64,000 nt of DNA from Bin80 sp965261255 (lineage in GTDB: Bacteria; Bacteroidota; Rhodothermia; Rhodothermales; Bin80), in NCBI GenBank assembly GCA_965261255.1, contig CBDHCQ010000004.1:2542001-2606000 (forward strand). Reading direction: 5' to 3'. The notes below the pieces were generated by a model. The model did no database searches. It worked only from the letters and a program-made list of their open reading frames with translations, and was not told where the DNA came from. Of the stretch, positions 47,474 through 56,957 are shown one piece after another. Positions within the stretch are counted from its first letter, which is position 1. The number at the start of each line of letters is the position of its first letter. The translations under genes and the position numbers were made by a program.

Positions 47474-48165
47474 GTCAATACAGGTACTTCAACTTCACCG
47501 TTGTAGTCCCGAACAATTCTACCTGCTTCAAGCTCCAAGATCCGATGGCACAATCGCGCCAATCTGAGATCGTGCGTTACAACAACCAGTGCTGTACCGG
47601 CGGTACGATTCAAATCAAGCAGCAATTCTTCGATCCTGATACCCGTGGCAGTATCAAGATTGCCCGTAGGTTCGTCAGCGAAAAGAATCGCTGGACGATT
47701 AATGAATGCCCGGGCTAGTCCGACTCGCTGTTGCTCTCCCCCGCTCATTTGTACGGGATAGTGATGCTCGCGTCCTTTTAGCCCAACTTCATGGAGTAAC
47801 TCCGAGGCACGCTTGCGAGCGCTACCTTCACCACTGAGTTCCAGGGGAACCATAACATTCTGCAGCGCAGTAAGGGTCGGGATCAACCTGAACGTCTGAA
47901 AAACGAATCCGACCGCATTACGCCGGATTTCTGCACGCTCATCCTCGGTACATTGGCTCAAATCTTGCGCTGCAAGCTTTACGGTGCCCGAAGAAGGCGA
48001 ATCCAGGCCTGCACACAGTCCAAGTAATGTAGTTTTTCCACTTCCGGATGGCCCTACTACTGCACAGGTATCTCCTTCATCAATTGCGAAAGTCACATCA
48101 TCCAGAACTGTCAGTGATCGGGACCCACTTTGATACGTCTTGGTAAGCCCTGTAACTTCGAGCAT
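47470..48165 (-). CDS. ABC transporter ATP-binding protein (YbbA/LolD type)
   Basis: This 231-residue ATPase subunit has Walker A GPSGSGKTTLLG, Q-loop VFQTFRLIPTLTALQNV, signature MSGGEQQRVGLARAF, Walker B ILFADEPTGNLD and the H-loop VVTHD. It couples to the FtsX-type permease downstream (4-bp overlap). It starts 9 bp from the divergent GDSL-esterase gene, so the two promoters must overlap. Confidence 0.96.
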   Translation of the reverse strand: MLEVTGLTKTYQSGSRSLTVLDDVTFAIDEGDTCAVVGPSGSGKTTLLGLCAGLDSPSSGTVKLAAQDLSQCTEDERAEIRRNAVGFVFQTFRLIPTLTALQNVMVPLELSGEGSARKRASELLHEVGLKGREHHYPVQMSGGEQQRVGLARAFINRPAILFADEPTGNLDTATGIRIEELLLDLNRTAGTALVVVTHDLRLARLCHRILELEAGRIVRDYNGEVEVPVLT

Positions 48166-48174
48166 TAATACCTC

Positions 48175-48843
48175 ATGGTCTTGACTGACTTTTCTCCAAC
48201 CCGGCTCGTATACACGGCTTGTCTCCTGTGTGTTCTGTCGTATGTACGAGTGGCAGTCGCGCAGGATTCAACCAGCCCCGTACGTGTGGTTTTCTTGGGT
48301 AACAGTCTGACTTCAGGCTATGGACTGTCCATAAAGGAAGCCTATCCCGCTCTCCTGCAGACACGTGTAGATTCGCTGCAGTGGCCCGTGATCATGGTTA
48401 ACGCCGGGGTGAGCGGTGATACCTCCTCAGGAGGTCTCCGACGGCTGGGCTGGCAACTGCGTAACCCGCCCGATGTCCTCGTTGTAGCTTTGGGCGGAAA
48501 TGACGGCCTCCGGGGAATATTACCTACACTCACAAAAACTAATCTGATTCAAATCGTCAACCAGGCCAGGGCAGCAAACCCAGCAGCCACCATCATTATC
48601 GCGGGAATGCAGATGCCCCCGAATCTGGGAGCACAATTCCAGGAAGACTTCAGCGCTGTGTTTCCTGCCGTGGCTGAAGAGACCGGCGCTACTCTGATCC
48701 CCTTTCTGCTTGAAGGGGTAGGAGGCATTGCTAAACTCAATCAATCGGACGGGATTCATCCAACTGCTGCCGGTCAACGAATACTTGCAGATAACGTCTG
48801 GGAGATTTTGGCACCCATCCTGCAGTCACAGATTGCGCGATAA
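48175..48843 (+). CDS. TesA-like SGNH/GDSL esterase (GNSL variant)
   Basis: This 222-residue exported hydrolase has a signal peptide (about 1-27) and the SGNH blocks: block I FLGNSLTSGYGL, block II GVSGDTSSGG, block III LGGNDGLRG, and block V DGIHPTAAGQ. In block I the usual GDSL aspartate is Asn; the nucleophile Ser is kept. The family includes thioesterase I/arylesterase/lysophospholipase. The neighbouring FtsX/YbbA-like exporter resembles the ybbA-ybbP-tesA arrangement in E. coli, which suggests a link between lipid export and hydrolysis. Confidence 0.9.
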   Translation: MVLTDFSPTRLVYTACLLCVLSYVRVAVAQDSTSPVRVVFLGNSLTSGYGLSIKEAYPALLQTRVDSLQWPVIMVNAGVSGDTSSGGLRRLGWQLRNPPDVLVVALGGNDGLRGILPTLTKTNLIQIVNQARAANPAATIIIAGMQMPPNLGAQFQEDFSAVFPAVAEETGATLIPFLLEGVGGIAKLNQSDGIHPTAAGQRILADNVWEILAPILQSQIAR

Positions 48844-49075
48844 CAGCTTACTTGCCGCATCATCGTCGTTGTAGTGGACTTTTTGCAAGATCCCCCGCGT
48901 CTGGTATCCTGCGAGCGACCTCCTTCTCTGTGAGCCATGTTTCCAGGCTGACGTTTGCTTCTGTTCAGGGTACAATTGCCTGCAATTGCCAAACGACTCT
49001 TCGCGACTTGCACCGCTGCCACAAAGATCTGTTCTCCGAGTTGTGAATCTAGTTAACGCAGTTACACGAACTAAT

Positions 49076-49402
49076 CTACCCGCTACCAGGAATCCAGAGG
49101 TGGCGTGAGAGTACCACACAACCATCTTCATCAAACGTTACCCCTTCCCTCCGGAGCAGGTTCTCCATAACGTCAATCCCTCCAAACTGCTTCGCCCCTG
49201 TCAACGCGCCATACCGATTTACAACCCGGTGACATGGCAAATGCGACCCCTTCGCCGCCTTGAGGGCCCATCCGACTGTGCGCGCTGCACTCCTGCTTCC
49301 CAAGTATTCGGCAATATGCCCATAGGTGGTCACCTTTGAAACTGGAATGATAGCAACCGTGTCCCAAACCTGCTGAAAAAAATCTACTTGACTTACAATC
49401 AT
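49076..49402 (-). CDS. MGMT-family DNA-binding domain protein
   Basis: This 108-residue single-domain protein of the 6-O-alkylguanine methyltransferase fold has the helix-turn-helix VTTYGHIAEYLGSRSAARTVG and the active-site PCHRVV with Cys retained. Full-length Ogt/Ada enzymes have an additional N-terminal domain, absent here. Alkyltransferase-like proteins usually have Trp in place of Cys, so this may still transfer alkyl groups. Its start shares one base with the stop of the GWxTD-like gene (TGATG), placing it at the end of the long SusCD unit. Confidence 0.88.
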   Translation of the reverse strand: MIVSQVDFFQQVWDTVAIIPVSKVTTYGHIAEYLGSRSAARTVGWALKAAKGSHLPCHRVVNRYGALTGAKQFGGIDVMENLLRREGVTFDEDGCVVLSRHLWIPGSG

Positions 49403-51180
49403 CAGATCATCTCCACATGAAGCAACCTAGATACTTCTTGGCCCGAAATTTCATCTCTGACCCTAACTCTTATACGAATCTTTCCTGTCCTTCTACCGAT
49501 GTCCAGAACAACCTCGCTTCCCTCCGTCCGGCTCCGCCCCTCATACTCCACACTAGTTGACGAAGTACGCCGGCGCTCGGGCGTAACTTCGTAGGTTACC
49601 GTATATGAGGTTGCATCTCGTCCACCGTAGGTAAGGTGATAAATCTCAAATGCCAGACCGAACCTAATATCTGAAGTAACCCAGTCATGAGGCCACGGTA
49701 TCGAGGCCCCGCTTGTGGTATAGACGAGCGGCTTCAGATCACTCATCTCCAAAGCAAAACCGCTCGCATCCAGCGAACGAAGTGAGTCTATTCGTCTGGA
49801 CGCAACCTGCAAGCGAGAGCCAACTTCCTCAGCATTTACCCCGTACTGATCCCATTGAAGAGCTAGGTGATATAGTCCGGTATCTCCGGTTAGCTCAATT
49901 GTCTGTACTGGAATCGTTGCCGGCTCATCAGTAGGCGGAATCTGAATGCGTATCGCATCCGTACTGCTACGCCGCAATGTGTGATCAGCCCTCTCCTGCG
50001 CCGCGTAGGTTTGCACCAAATACACCGGCTCTAATGCATGCCCTGGAGCAATCAGACCTCCGGGTTCAGGGTGCCAATAGATCTCTGTTGTTGTCGTGCC
50101 ATCGGGTTCAAGAAATCTCGCATAGCGCACGCCCAATGGCAATGTGCGCAAGGTTGACAGAACATCCGACGTACTCAAAGGCAGTAATAGTTCTTGATGG
50201 TACGCTGCTTGATCATCTTCAATTCGTGCATTCGTGATCATGCTTTGGGCAAAAACATGTGCAGGTTGGCCCAAATCCTGGTCGAACTCCGTGGCCTCGG
50301 GACGCTCACCCTGAGTTAGAATTGTAGCCCCTGTGATAATCTTTGCATTCTCCGTTGCATCGCGGCTCTGCAGGCGTCCCGGCTCACCGTGTGCAGCCAG
50401 CCATCTATCAACCTCATTGAATCGAGAGCCAAAATGATAGTGCTCCAGGGCAAGCTGTCTGTACACAGAGCGCATAACAGCAAGTACCATCTTGGACTTG
50501 ACCAGTCCGCGCCCTCCCTGCCCCAGACCAGACCGGAGTGCTGTTGGCAATAGATCATAGGTATCGCCTAGCCGGTATGGCTTACCATCTCTAATAAAGA
50601 GAAAATAGGCATCGCGGTCAATATTCAAATATCTCCAGAATTCATTTTCTGGAAAATCTCCGGGGCTCACAGCAACACCCGGTTGATAAATTGCGTCAAT
50701 GAGCAATGGATCGTCAAATACAATCCGAGTAATGCGCTCCGGTGCACCATAGCGAACATAAATTTCCCCGCGCGCATCGTAACCCATCGGACACGCAGTA
50801 CATACGTAGTGCTCCAGAGCATATTCCACACGCCGAACGTGCTCTACCATCCGTTCATTGACTTCAGAGGCCGGTAGGGGGTCTTGCGTTCTCCACCAGC
50901 CAACAATGGCATCTCGGGCTTCCGTGGTTACATGGACAGAATCCGATACAATCACCATCTTCGCGACAGTTTCAGGAAGTAATGGAAGAAGTCGCTGTAC
51001 TTCCGTGATCTGGGAAACAAGATCCATTGAAGGGTCAGCCGCCAGAATACTTTTGTATTGCGCTACGGACTCGGCTATGGCCTCCAGATCTGTCGACTGC
51101 GCATGAGCAGTCTGAATAGCCACTAGACAAGCGGCTAAGCAGAGTGCACAATGCATTGCCGAAGACTTCTTAGTAACCAT
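49402..51180 (-). CDS. GWxTD-like domain protein
   Basis: This 592-residue exported protein has a signal peptide (about 1-28, ending AHAQ). Residues 94-101 (GWWRTQDP) and 134-150 (YDARGEIYVRYGAPERI) match the shape of GWxTD-domain proteins, but the name-giving GWxTD is replaced by GYDAR. The remainder has beta-rich segments (VQTIELTGDTGLYHLALQWDQ) and a C-terminal RIRVRVRDEISGQEVSR. Function is unknown. It follows the CRTAC1-like gene by 9 bp and overlaps the MGMT gene, so it is part of the same transcript. Confidence 0.7.
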   Translation of the reverse strand: MVTKKSSAMHCALCLAACLVAIQTAHAQSTDLEAIAESVAQYKSILAADPSMDLVSQITEVQRLLPLLPETVAKMVIVSDSVHVTTEARDAIVGWWRTQDPLPASEVNERMVEHVRRVEYALEHYVCTACPMGYDARGEIYVRYGAPERITRIVFDDPLLIDAIYQPGVAVSPGDFPENEFWRYLNIDRDAYFLFIRDGKPYRLGDTYDLLPTALRSGLGQGGRGLVKSKMVLAVMRSVYRQLALEHYHFGSRFNEVDRWLAAHGEPGRLQSRDATENAKIITGATILTQGERPEATEFDQDLGQPAHVFAQSMITNARIEDDQAAYHQELLLPLSTSDVLSTLRTLPLGVRYARFLEPDGTTTTEIYWHPEPGGLIAPGHALEPVYLVQTYAAQERADHTLRRSSTDAIRIQIPPTDEPATIPVQTIELTGDTGLYHLALQWDQYGVNAEEVGSRLQVASRRIDSLRSLDASGFALEMSDLKPLVYTTSGASIPWPHDWVTSDIRFGLAFEIYHLTYGGRDATSYTVTYEVTPERRRTSSTSVEYEGRSRTEGSEVVLDIGRRTGKIRIRVRVRDEISGQEVSRLLHVEMI

Positions 51181-51189
51181 GATCCTCGA

Positions 51190-53343
51190 CTAAGTGTCAG
51201 GGGCTCCCAGTTGTACGGACCTGAAGGGTACCTTCTCAATTGTAGATGTTTCTTCACGGATGCCAATCAATTGCCGCATCGGTACGTTCTCAAACCGCTG
51301 CGCTACGCCGGTAGCCGGCCATACGACCGTTACCAACTCAATTGCTGTGGCCTTGCCGAGGCCAATTTCCAAGCGAAGTGGTGACGACCCAAAACTCGCA
51401 CCCGTTCCGACTGTCCGATGTAGGGTATCCACATCTGTGACAATTGATACACGTGCTCCAATCGCGCTTCGATTGGATCTTGTTCCTTCCAGAGAAAGCA
51501 CAACCCAGGCATTTGAATGCCCCGGATTCTCAAAGAGCACATTGCGCGCAAGGTCTCCCTCAAAGGCTCCTCCCATAACCTGATATACATCCTGCGCCCC
51601 GTCGTGATTTATATCTCCGAATGCTACACCATGCCCTTTCTGTAAATGGCCAAAACCTCCTGCAGCCGTAACTTCTTCAAAGTGGGAGCCCCCAAAATTC
51701 CGGAACATCCTGTTAGGCATGAGCGCCCGTAGGTCTGGATCACCAGTCCCCACATAAAAATCCAGCCATCCATCTCCATCCAGATCTCCGTAGTTGCACC
51801 CCATTGTGTACATAACTTTATTCAGTCCCGCTGTTTCAGTTACATCTTCAAAAGTACCATCCTGCCGATTCCGGTACAACCGGGGGTGCTCATCTCCACC
51901 GGGCAATCCAAGATATTCGGCCGCTATATCACCGGCCGTGGCACGCCAACCAGAAACAAACAGGTCCAGCCAGCCATCCTGATCAAAATCCCAGAACCAC
52001 GCCGGGAAGCTATCTATTGGTTCCTGTACACCCGCATTTCTGCTTACATCCGTGAACACCTTTCCATTCTCATTACGCAGAAGCAGGTTTGATTCAAGGT
52101 ACCTGCTGACAAACAGATCGGGCCATCCATCATTGTCATAGTCTCCCCAGACCACGGCCTTGACATAGCCCAAAAGCGCAACTCCATATTCCCGGGCTGA
52201 CTCCACAAAAGTCCCATTGCCCTGGTTGACAAACAACTCGCTTGGATGCCGCCCTGCTTGTGGATTGGACTCATTCCCAATGAACAGATCCAGATCCCCA
52301 TCACGATCAAAGTCAATCCATGCAGCTGTCTGTGTCGGATGACGGGAATACATTCCAGATTCTATGGTAACGTCTTCAAATTTACCCTGACCATCATTGC
52401 GCAGAAGCGAATTAGGATGACCCTCGCTCAGCCACGCTCCACGCAGTACAAGCACATCCTGATCACCATCATTGTCGTAATCTGCGTGCACCAGGTTTAG
52501 GCCTCCTGTCAATCCGGTCAATCCGGATGCATGTGTACGCTCCCCAAATTTGCCTTTACCGTCATTCTCAAAGTACCGAATCTGATCACGCAATCCCCAA
52601 GAAGAAACTATCAGATCAAGCCACCCATCACCCGACAAATCTTCCAGTACGACGCCTCCAGACAGCCCCATAACATTTACACCCAGGAGCGGAGCCACAT
52701 CCACAAATCTCGAAATTGATGCCCCTTGACGGAAACTATCCACGGGAATCCTCCACTTGGCATCAACGCTATCTGGATGTGTACCCAGCGTCATGTGTGC
52801 CAAGTTCAGCAACCACAAAGCATTCATATCCTTCGGGTCCTCTTCAAGAATTTTTTCATACCACGGTATAGCCATTGCTGACCCCCGAGGCAGCTTATGA
52901 ACGCCTGCGGCACCGATCGGGAACAGGCACCTGGAGGCGCTGTGATCCACCAAGCAATTCTCTTGCTCTCCAATCCGCAGATGGCTGAGCGCGAGATGAT
53001 CCATGGCAGCCAAACGCCACGACGGATCAAATTCATCCGGAGAGGCCTCCAATAATTGTAGAATCTCTTCAAATACTCCGGCGGCAGCTTCGCTATCCCC
53101 TGCCCGCAGCAACTCTGTTCCTAGCAAAGCGCTGTACTGTATACGGTCGGGGAGCGCTACAGGAACGATCTGCATACCCAGCGCAGCTGCGCGTGCCACA
53201 TTTGCATGAGCATTCCGGCGAGGGTTCTGATCGGTTTCCGCGGCAATTTCTTCAAGCTCTGCAGCCATTTGTACCGTGCCCTCGGGCTCGGTTGAGCTGC
53301 ATGCAGCAAATAACAAGAAGGCCAATGTCAAATGACGTGACAT
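51190..53343 (-). CDS. CRTAC1/VCBS-FG-GAP propeller lipoprotein with ASPIC/UnbV end
   Basis: This is a 717-residue exported lipoprotein; the leader ends FAAC (Cys15). An N-terminal helical, TPR-like segment (about 30-170, ELLRAGDSEAAAGVFEEI) precedes several FG-GAP/VCBS repeats with calcium-loop motifs (DYDNDGDQDVLV, DFDRDGDLDLFI, DYDNDGWPDLFV, DLDGDGWLDFYV). The C-terminus carries the ASPIC/UnbV domain (SAIGARVSIVTDVD, ELVTVVWPATGV). It probably acts outside the cell surface as a binding propeller; the ligand is unknown. It lies 4 bp after the first of two larger paralogues. Confidence 0.85.
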   Translation of the reverse strand: MSRHLTLAFLLFAACSSTEPEGTVQMAAELEEIAAETDQNPRRNAHANVARAAALGMQIVPVALPDRIQYSALLGTELLRAGDSEAAAGVFEEILQLLEASPDEFDPSWRLAAMDHLALSHLRIGEQENCLVDHSASRCLFPIGAAGVHKLPRGSAMAIPWYEKILEEDPKDMNALWLLNLAHMTLGTHPDSVDAKWRIPVDSFRQGASISRFVDVAPLLGVNVMGLSGGVVLEDLSGDGWLDLIVSSWGLRDQIRYFENDGKGKFGERTHASGLTGLTGGLNLVHADYDNDGDQDVLVLRGAWLSEGHPNSLLRNDGQGKFEDVTIESGMYSRHPTQTAAWIDFDRDGDLDLFIGNESNPQAGRHPSELFVNQGNGTFVESAREYGVALLGYVKAVVWGDYDNDGWPDLFVSRYLESNLLLRNENGKVFTDVSRNAGVQEPIDSFPAWFWDFDQDGWLDLFVSGWRATAGDIAAEYLGLPGGDEHPRLYRNRQDGTFEDVTETAGLNKVMYTMGCNYGDLDGDGWLDFYVGTGDPDLRALMPNRMFRNFGGSHFEEVTAAGGFGHLQKGHGVAFGDINHDGAQDVYQVMGGAFEGDLARNVLFENPGHSNAWVVLSLEGTRSNRSAIGARVSIVTDVDTLHRTVGTGASFGSSPLRLEIGLGKATAIELVTVVWPATGVAQRFENVPMRQLIGIREETSTIEKVPFRSVQLGAPDT

Positions 53344-53347
53344 GAAT

Positions 53348-56300
53348 CTACTGCTTTGTCAGCAACACCCTGCTGTCGCCCTCCAGTTTCACCGTAACCG
53401 GTCGTTGACCACCGGGCCAGGTCACTTCAACGCCAACCGGAGTGCCGCTGAGCCCGAGGGTAGCCGTTGTCGCATTCTGCGACCAATACCCCGTTCCTCC
53501 AGTTACTAAACGGGCTGGTCCTCGACTCCCATCTGAATAAATCACACAAAGAATTGCCCCAATAGCATCCGTGGCAGAGGCAAATTCAATAGAAATGCCC
53601 TCCTTGTACGAAACTTGACGATACACAAGTGTCGCACCATTGTGCTGAGAAAACGCAACTTCATCCTGTCCGTCTCCATCAAAATCTCCAACAGAGACCG
53701 CCCGCCCTTCTCCATAAACTTCAAAACCAGATTGGGACTCCGGGGTGAATGTGCCATCACCATGACCTAAAAGTAAGAGTCCCCGACCCGCATCCTGCCT
53801 CGGAGTTGACAAAGGGTAAGCGAACCAGTTCTGAGATAAAATGATGTCTTCATACCCATCAAGGTTCGCATCAAGTACAACAGGGCTGATCCCTGCGCTG
53901 TATTGTGCTTCTGCAGGCAATGAACGGTGCTCAAAATGATCCCCCCTGTTAAGAAAGATGCTTGATGCATACGTATCCGCTTCGACGATCTGAGCATTTT
54001 CCATTGCTGACGATGGCATAAGCTGCGCAACCTCCATCGTGCTGAAGTCCTGGTGCGAAGTAACGCGCATCTGCATTGGAGGGATGGCCGATATCAGATC
54101 AGCTAGCATACGTGAAGGTCGATAACTATTCATGACCGGATCCAGAAAAGATTCCAAAATGTCAGTCGTACCATTAGCATCAAAATCGCCGTAGTGCACT
54201 CGCACCTTTGTGCCACGATCATAACGACTGTTCCACCCGGCATTTGAAGCTACAATATCAAGCCTGTGATCACCGTCAAAATCACCGATTGAGGCACCAC
54301 GCCATAAACCCTGGAAAGGTTGTAGACCTAAAGACTCAGTCTGATCCGAAAAACCTTCCTCTCCGCTTATCAGTACCCGGACCGGCCCCCATTCCGTGGC
54401 AAGCACCAGGTCCTCACGGCCGTCGCCGTTCATATCTCCGAACACACTGCCACTTACAGGCCCTAATCCACTTAAAGATTCTCCAAGCCTGTAAGCTCCC
54501 TGTTCGTTCAAATAGATGTGACTGTTTGCAGCTCTCGGATATGCTCCGGGAATGAAATGCCCCCCAACAAAAAGATCAAGATCCCCATCCAAATCGATAT
54601 CTGCTACCGACAGCGGTCCGGGAACGCCCCGGCCAAACGGAATCCTTTGATGCTGTAATTCTTTGCCATCCGGCGCAATATCGTAAATGTGGACCCACGA
54701 CGAGTCTGGCAAGCGCTCGTAGCCGGACTCCCCCACCATCATGCGTATGCGGCCATTGCTGACGGGAAGAGCAATCATGCCAGTTGCGTCACCTGAAAGT
54801 GGATCCAGGATGGGGCGCCCCTGCAGTCTGAAGGTCTGATTCTGCCCTGCACCTTCCAGTAACTCGGAACGACCATCCCCATCGACATCTAAGGCAGCGA
54901 GTGCAGGTCCCCGCCGGCTAAGGCGCCAAGGCAGCAGCGGCTGAAGCTGAAAGTCATCAAACTCCTGCTCAGGCCGCGGCTCAGACTGCGAATGTAGCGT
55001 ATACATGGGTGCCACCGGGGAATCCGGTGATACCTCAGTTGGATGCGTTGCCCCCGATTCTTCAATTACGTACAGTCTGTTACCCGCATCCACATCAACA
55101 CTCGAGTGTTTCCCACTCGGCCAGGTAACTTCAACCCGGCATGGCGCGGATCCCATTGCAAAAACCGCGATTAGCTGATTGGATGACAGATAAGCTCCGC
55201 CCAGAGTCATTTGCTTGGACTGCTCCGGTAAACCCATACAATGCACGCGTATGTCCGCCCCAACCCCACCCGTGTTTGGGGGCTCACCTTCTAGCATTAC
55301 TGCCAACCGATTCGCCTTCCCCGTATTGCGATAAACGCCAGGGGACGCATTCAATCTGTTTGTAACGATATCCAGATCCCCATCTCCATCCAGATCTCCC
55401 AATGCCATACCATGCGCTACATCGGCGCTTTGACCCAATCCCCATCCCCCAGGCATATCTTCAAACGTTAAATCTCCACGATTACGAAACGCTACGTTTT
55501 CTAGTGCCAGGGGTGGAAAATACAGGAGTAGTCTTCTGGCTGCCTGCCAGGAGGGAGCGGATGCCATGCGACGCTGCTCTATTCCCTGTGCATCCAGATC
55601 CTGTACATCATATACGTGCCCCGTCGTAATCAAAATATCCTCCCAGCCATCCAGATCAACATCCATGAAGCTCGTAGCCCACGACCAGTCAGATGCAGCC
55701 ACCTGAGCAAACCAGGCTAGTTCTGCAAAGGTGGTATCTCCACGACCAACCATGAGCGCATTTTGCATTTCCTGCGGACGAAACGACAAATCGCCTGGCG
55801 GACCCTCCAAAGGGATACGCGTGTTCCTCTGGCGAAGCCTCCGGGAATAATCGCGGCTCAACATGTCGGTCATAAAAAAATCAACAATGCCGTCACGGTT
55901 AACATCGGAAAAATCCACAGACATCGTAGCGTTACTCGTCTTGCGTAGCGCGTGATTGGGCGCATGTCGAAAAACACCATTTCCAAGCCCAATCCAGAGT
56001 GCATCGGGGCTGTCAAAATCGTTACAGACATACAGATCTGCGATACCATCCCCCGTTACATCATAGAACTTGGCTGTAAGTGCCCAATCCTTTGGGGCTG
56101 ACGTAATCGGCTTTCCTGCCGTATCCAGAAATGCCCCGTCGGTCCACGAGACCCGCGCAAAATGCCCCGAACCATCATTGAGATAAAGCCCATCCGGTTC
56201 TGCAAGCTCACTGCGTATGACCTTGGTTCCGACTTGTGTAAACCTGTAGTGTGCCTTGAATTCCTCTTTTGGAACCTGCCCCCCCTCCGAGAGGACTGCT

Positions 56301-56956
56301 TCCCAGCTAATAGCCGCAGGGGGCAGACTGTCGGCCAGTGCAATGCGCTTGTACCGGGCAATGTATGCATCCAAGTCTCCGTCATTATCAACATCAGCCA
56401 GGGCCGCTGTCGTGCTGGCGTACGAAGAATTCAGTCCTGAAGCGTTGGGAACGAGCTCAAACCTACCCCCTCCCAGATTACGGTATACCGCTCCCGGACC
56501 AAGCGGCATCGTGAGAAGCAGATCCAAATCATTGTCACCGTCGAGGTCCGCCATGACTACACCAGCGGTGGCACGGACCGTGCTGTCCAGCCCTGCGCGG
56601 ACAGAAATATTCTCAAACCTCCAATCACCAAGGTTCTGGTAGAGCGCGTCTGGGGCCGATAGCCGGGCTACATACACATCCGGAAGTCCATCCCCCGTCA
56701 CATCTCCAATTGCAATACCGGATCCATGCATCATGTGCCGGTTGGCTATTATCGCGTCCTGTGATACAGCGTTGACCGCTGTTATCCCGGACCGCTGCGA
56801 ATCAACCTCCGTGAAACCCGTTCGCGAGCGACCCTGCACATTCAGCTCCCGATAACGAAAGCCATCTCCCTGTGTCCAGTTGGCCGGTGAATGAGTACAG
56901 CCTGCTAACGCGGTAACGGTCACGATTGCCCATACTCGATAACCAGCATACATCAC
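53348..56956 (-). CDS. Large VCBS/FG-GAP lipoprotein with two ASPIC/UnbV-like domains (copy 1)
   Basis: This is a 1202-residue exported lipoprotein (LAGC, Cys20). It is built as two halves, each with FG-GAP/VCBS propeller repeats and calcium loops (DVTGDGLPDVYV; DLDGDNDLDLLL; DVDNDGDLDAYI; DLDGDGDLDIVT; later DIDLDGDLDLFV; DMNGDGREDLVL; DFDGDGQDEVAF) and an ASPIC/UnbV-like strand set: VEVTWPSGKHSSVDV midway and VEVTWPGGQRPVTV at the end. Its nearest relative here is the next gene. It starts one base after the copy-2 stop, so translation is likely coupled. The ligand is unknown; surface location is inferred from the lipobox and the SusCD context. Confidence 0.84.
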   Translation of the reverse strand: MMYAGYRVWAIVTVTALAGCTHSPANWTQGDGFRYRELNVQGRSRTGFTEVDSQRSGITAVNAVSQDAIIANRHMMHGSGIAIGDVTGDGLPDVYVARLSAPDALYQNLGDWRFENISVRAGLDSTVRATAGVVMADLDGDNDLDLLLTMPLGPGAVYRNLGGGRFELVPNASGLNSSYASTTAALADVDNDGDLDAYIARYKRIALADSLPPAAISWEAVLSEGGQVPKEEFKAHYRFTQVGTKVIRSELAEPDGLYLNDGSGHFARVSWTDGAFLDTAGKPITSAPKDWALTAKFYDVTGDGIADLYVCNDFDSPDALWIGLGNGVFRHAPNHALRKTSNATMSVDFSDVNRDGIVDFFMTDMLSRDYSRRLRQRNTRIPLEGPPGDLSFRPQEMQNALMVGRGDTTFAELAWFAQVAASDWSWATSFMDVDLDGWEDILITTGHVYDVQDLDAQGIEQRRMASAPSWQAARRLLLYFPPLALENVAFRNRGDLTFEDMPGGWGLGQSADVAHGMALGDLDGDGDLDIVTNRLNASPGVYRNTGKANRLAVMLEGEPPNTGGVGADIRVHCMGLPEQSKQMTLGGAYLSSNQLIAVFAMGSAPCRVEVTWPSGKHSSVDVDAGNRLYVIEESGATHPTEVSPDSPVAPMYTLHSQSEPRPEQEFDDFQLQPLLPWRLSRRGPALAALDVDGDGRSELLEGAGQNQTFRLQGRPILDPLSGDATGMIALPVSNGRIRMMVGESGYERLPDSSWVHIYDIAPDGKELQHQRIPFGRGVPGPLSVADIDLDGDLDLFVGGHFIPGAYPRAANSHIYLNEQGAYRLGESLSGLGPVSGSVFGDMNGDGREDLVLATEWGPVRVLISGEEGFSDQTESLGLQPFQGLWRGASIGDFDGDHRLDIVASNAGWNSRYDRGTKVRVHYGDFDANGTTDILESFLDPVMNSYRPSRMLADLISAIPPMQMRVTSHQDFSTMEVAQLMPSSAMENAQIVEADTYASSIFLNRGDHFEHRSLPAEAQYSAGISPVVLDANLDGYEDIILSQNWFAYPLSTPRQDAGRGLLLLGHGDGTFTPESQSGFEVYGEGRAVSVGDFDGDGQDEVAFSQHNGATLVYRQVSYKEGISIEFASATDAIGAILCVIYSDGSRGPARLVTGGTGYWSQNATTATLGLSGTPVGVEVTWPGGQRPVTVKLEGDSRVLLTKQ

Positions 56957-56957
56957 A

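Noticed and set aside
48826..49134. Minus-strand frame overlapping the end of the MGMT gene
   Set aside because: It begins inside the MGMT gene in another frame, has no family features and includes low-confidence sequence between two convergent genes.
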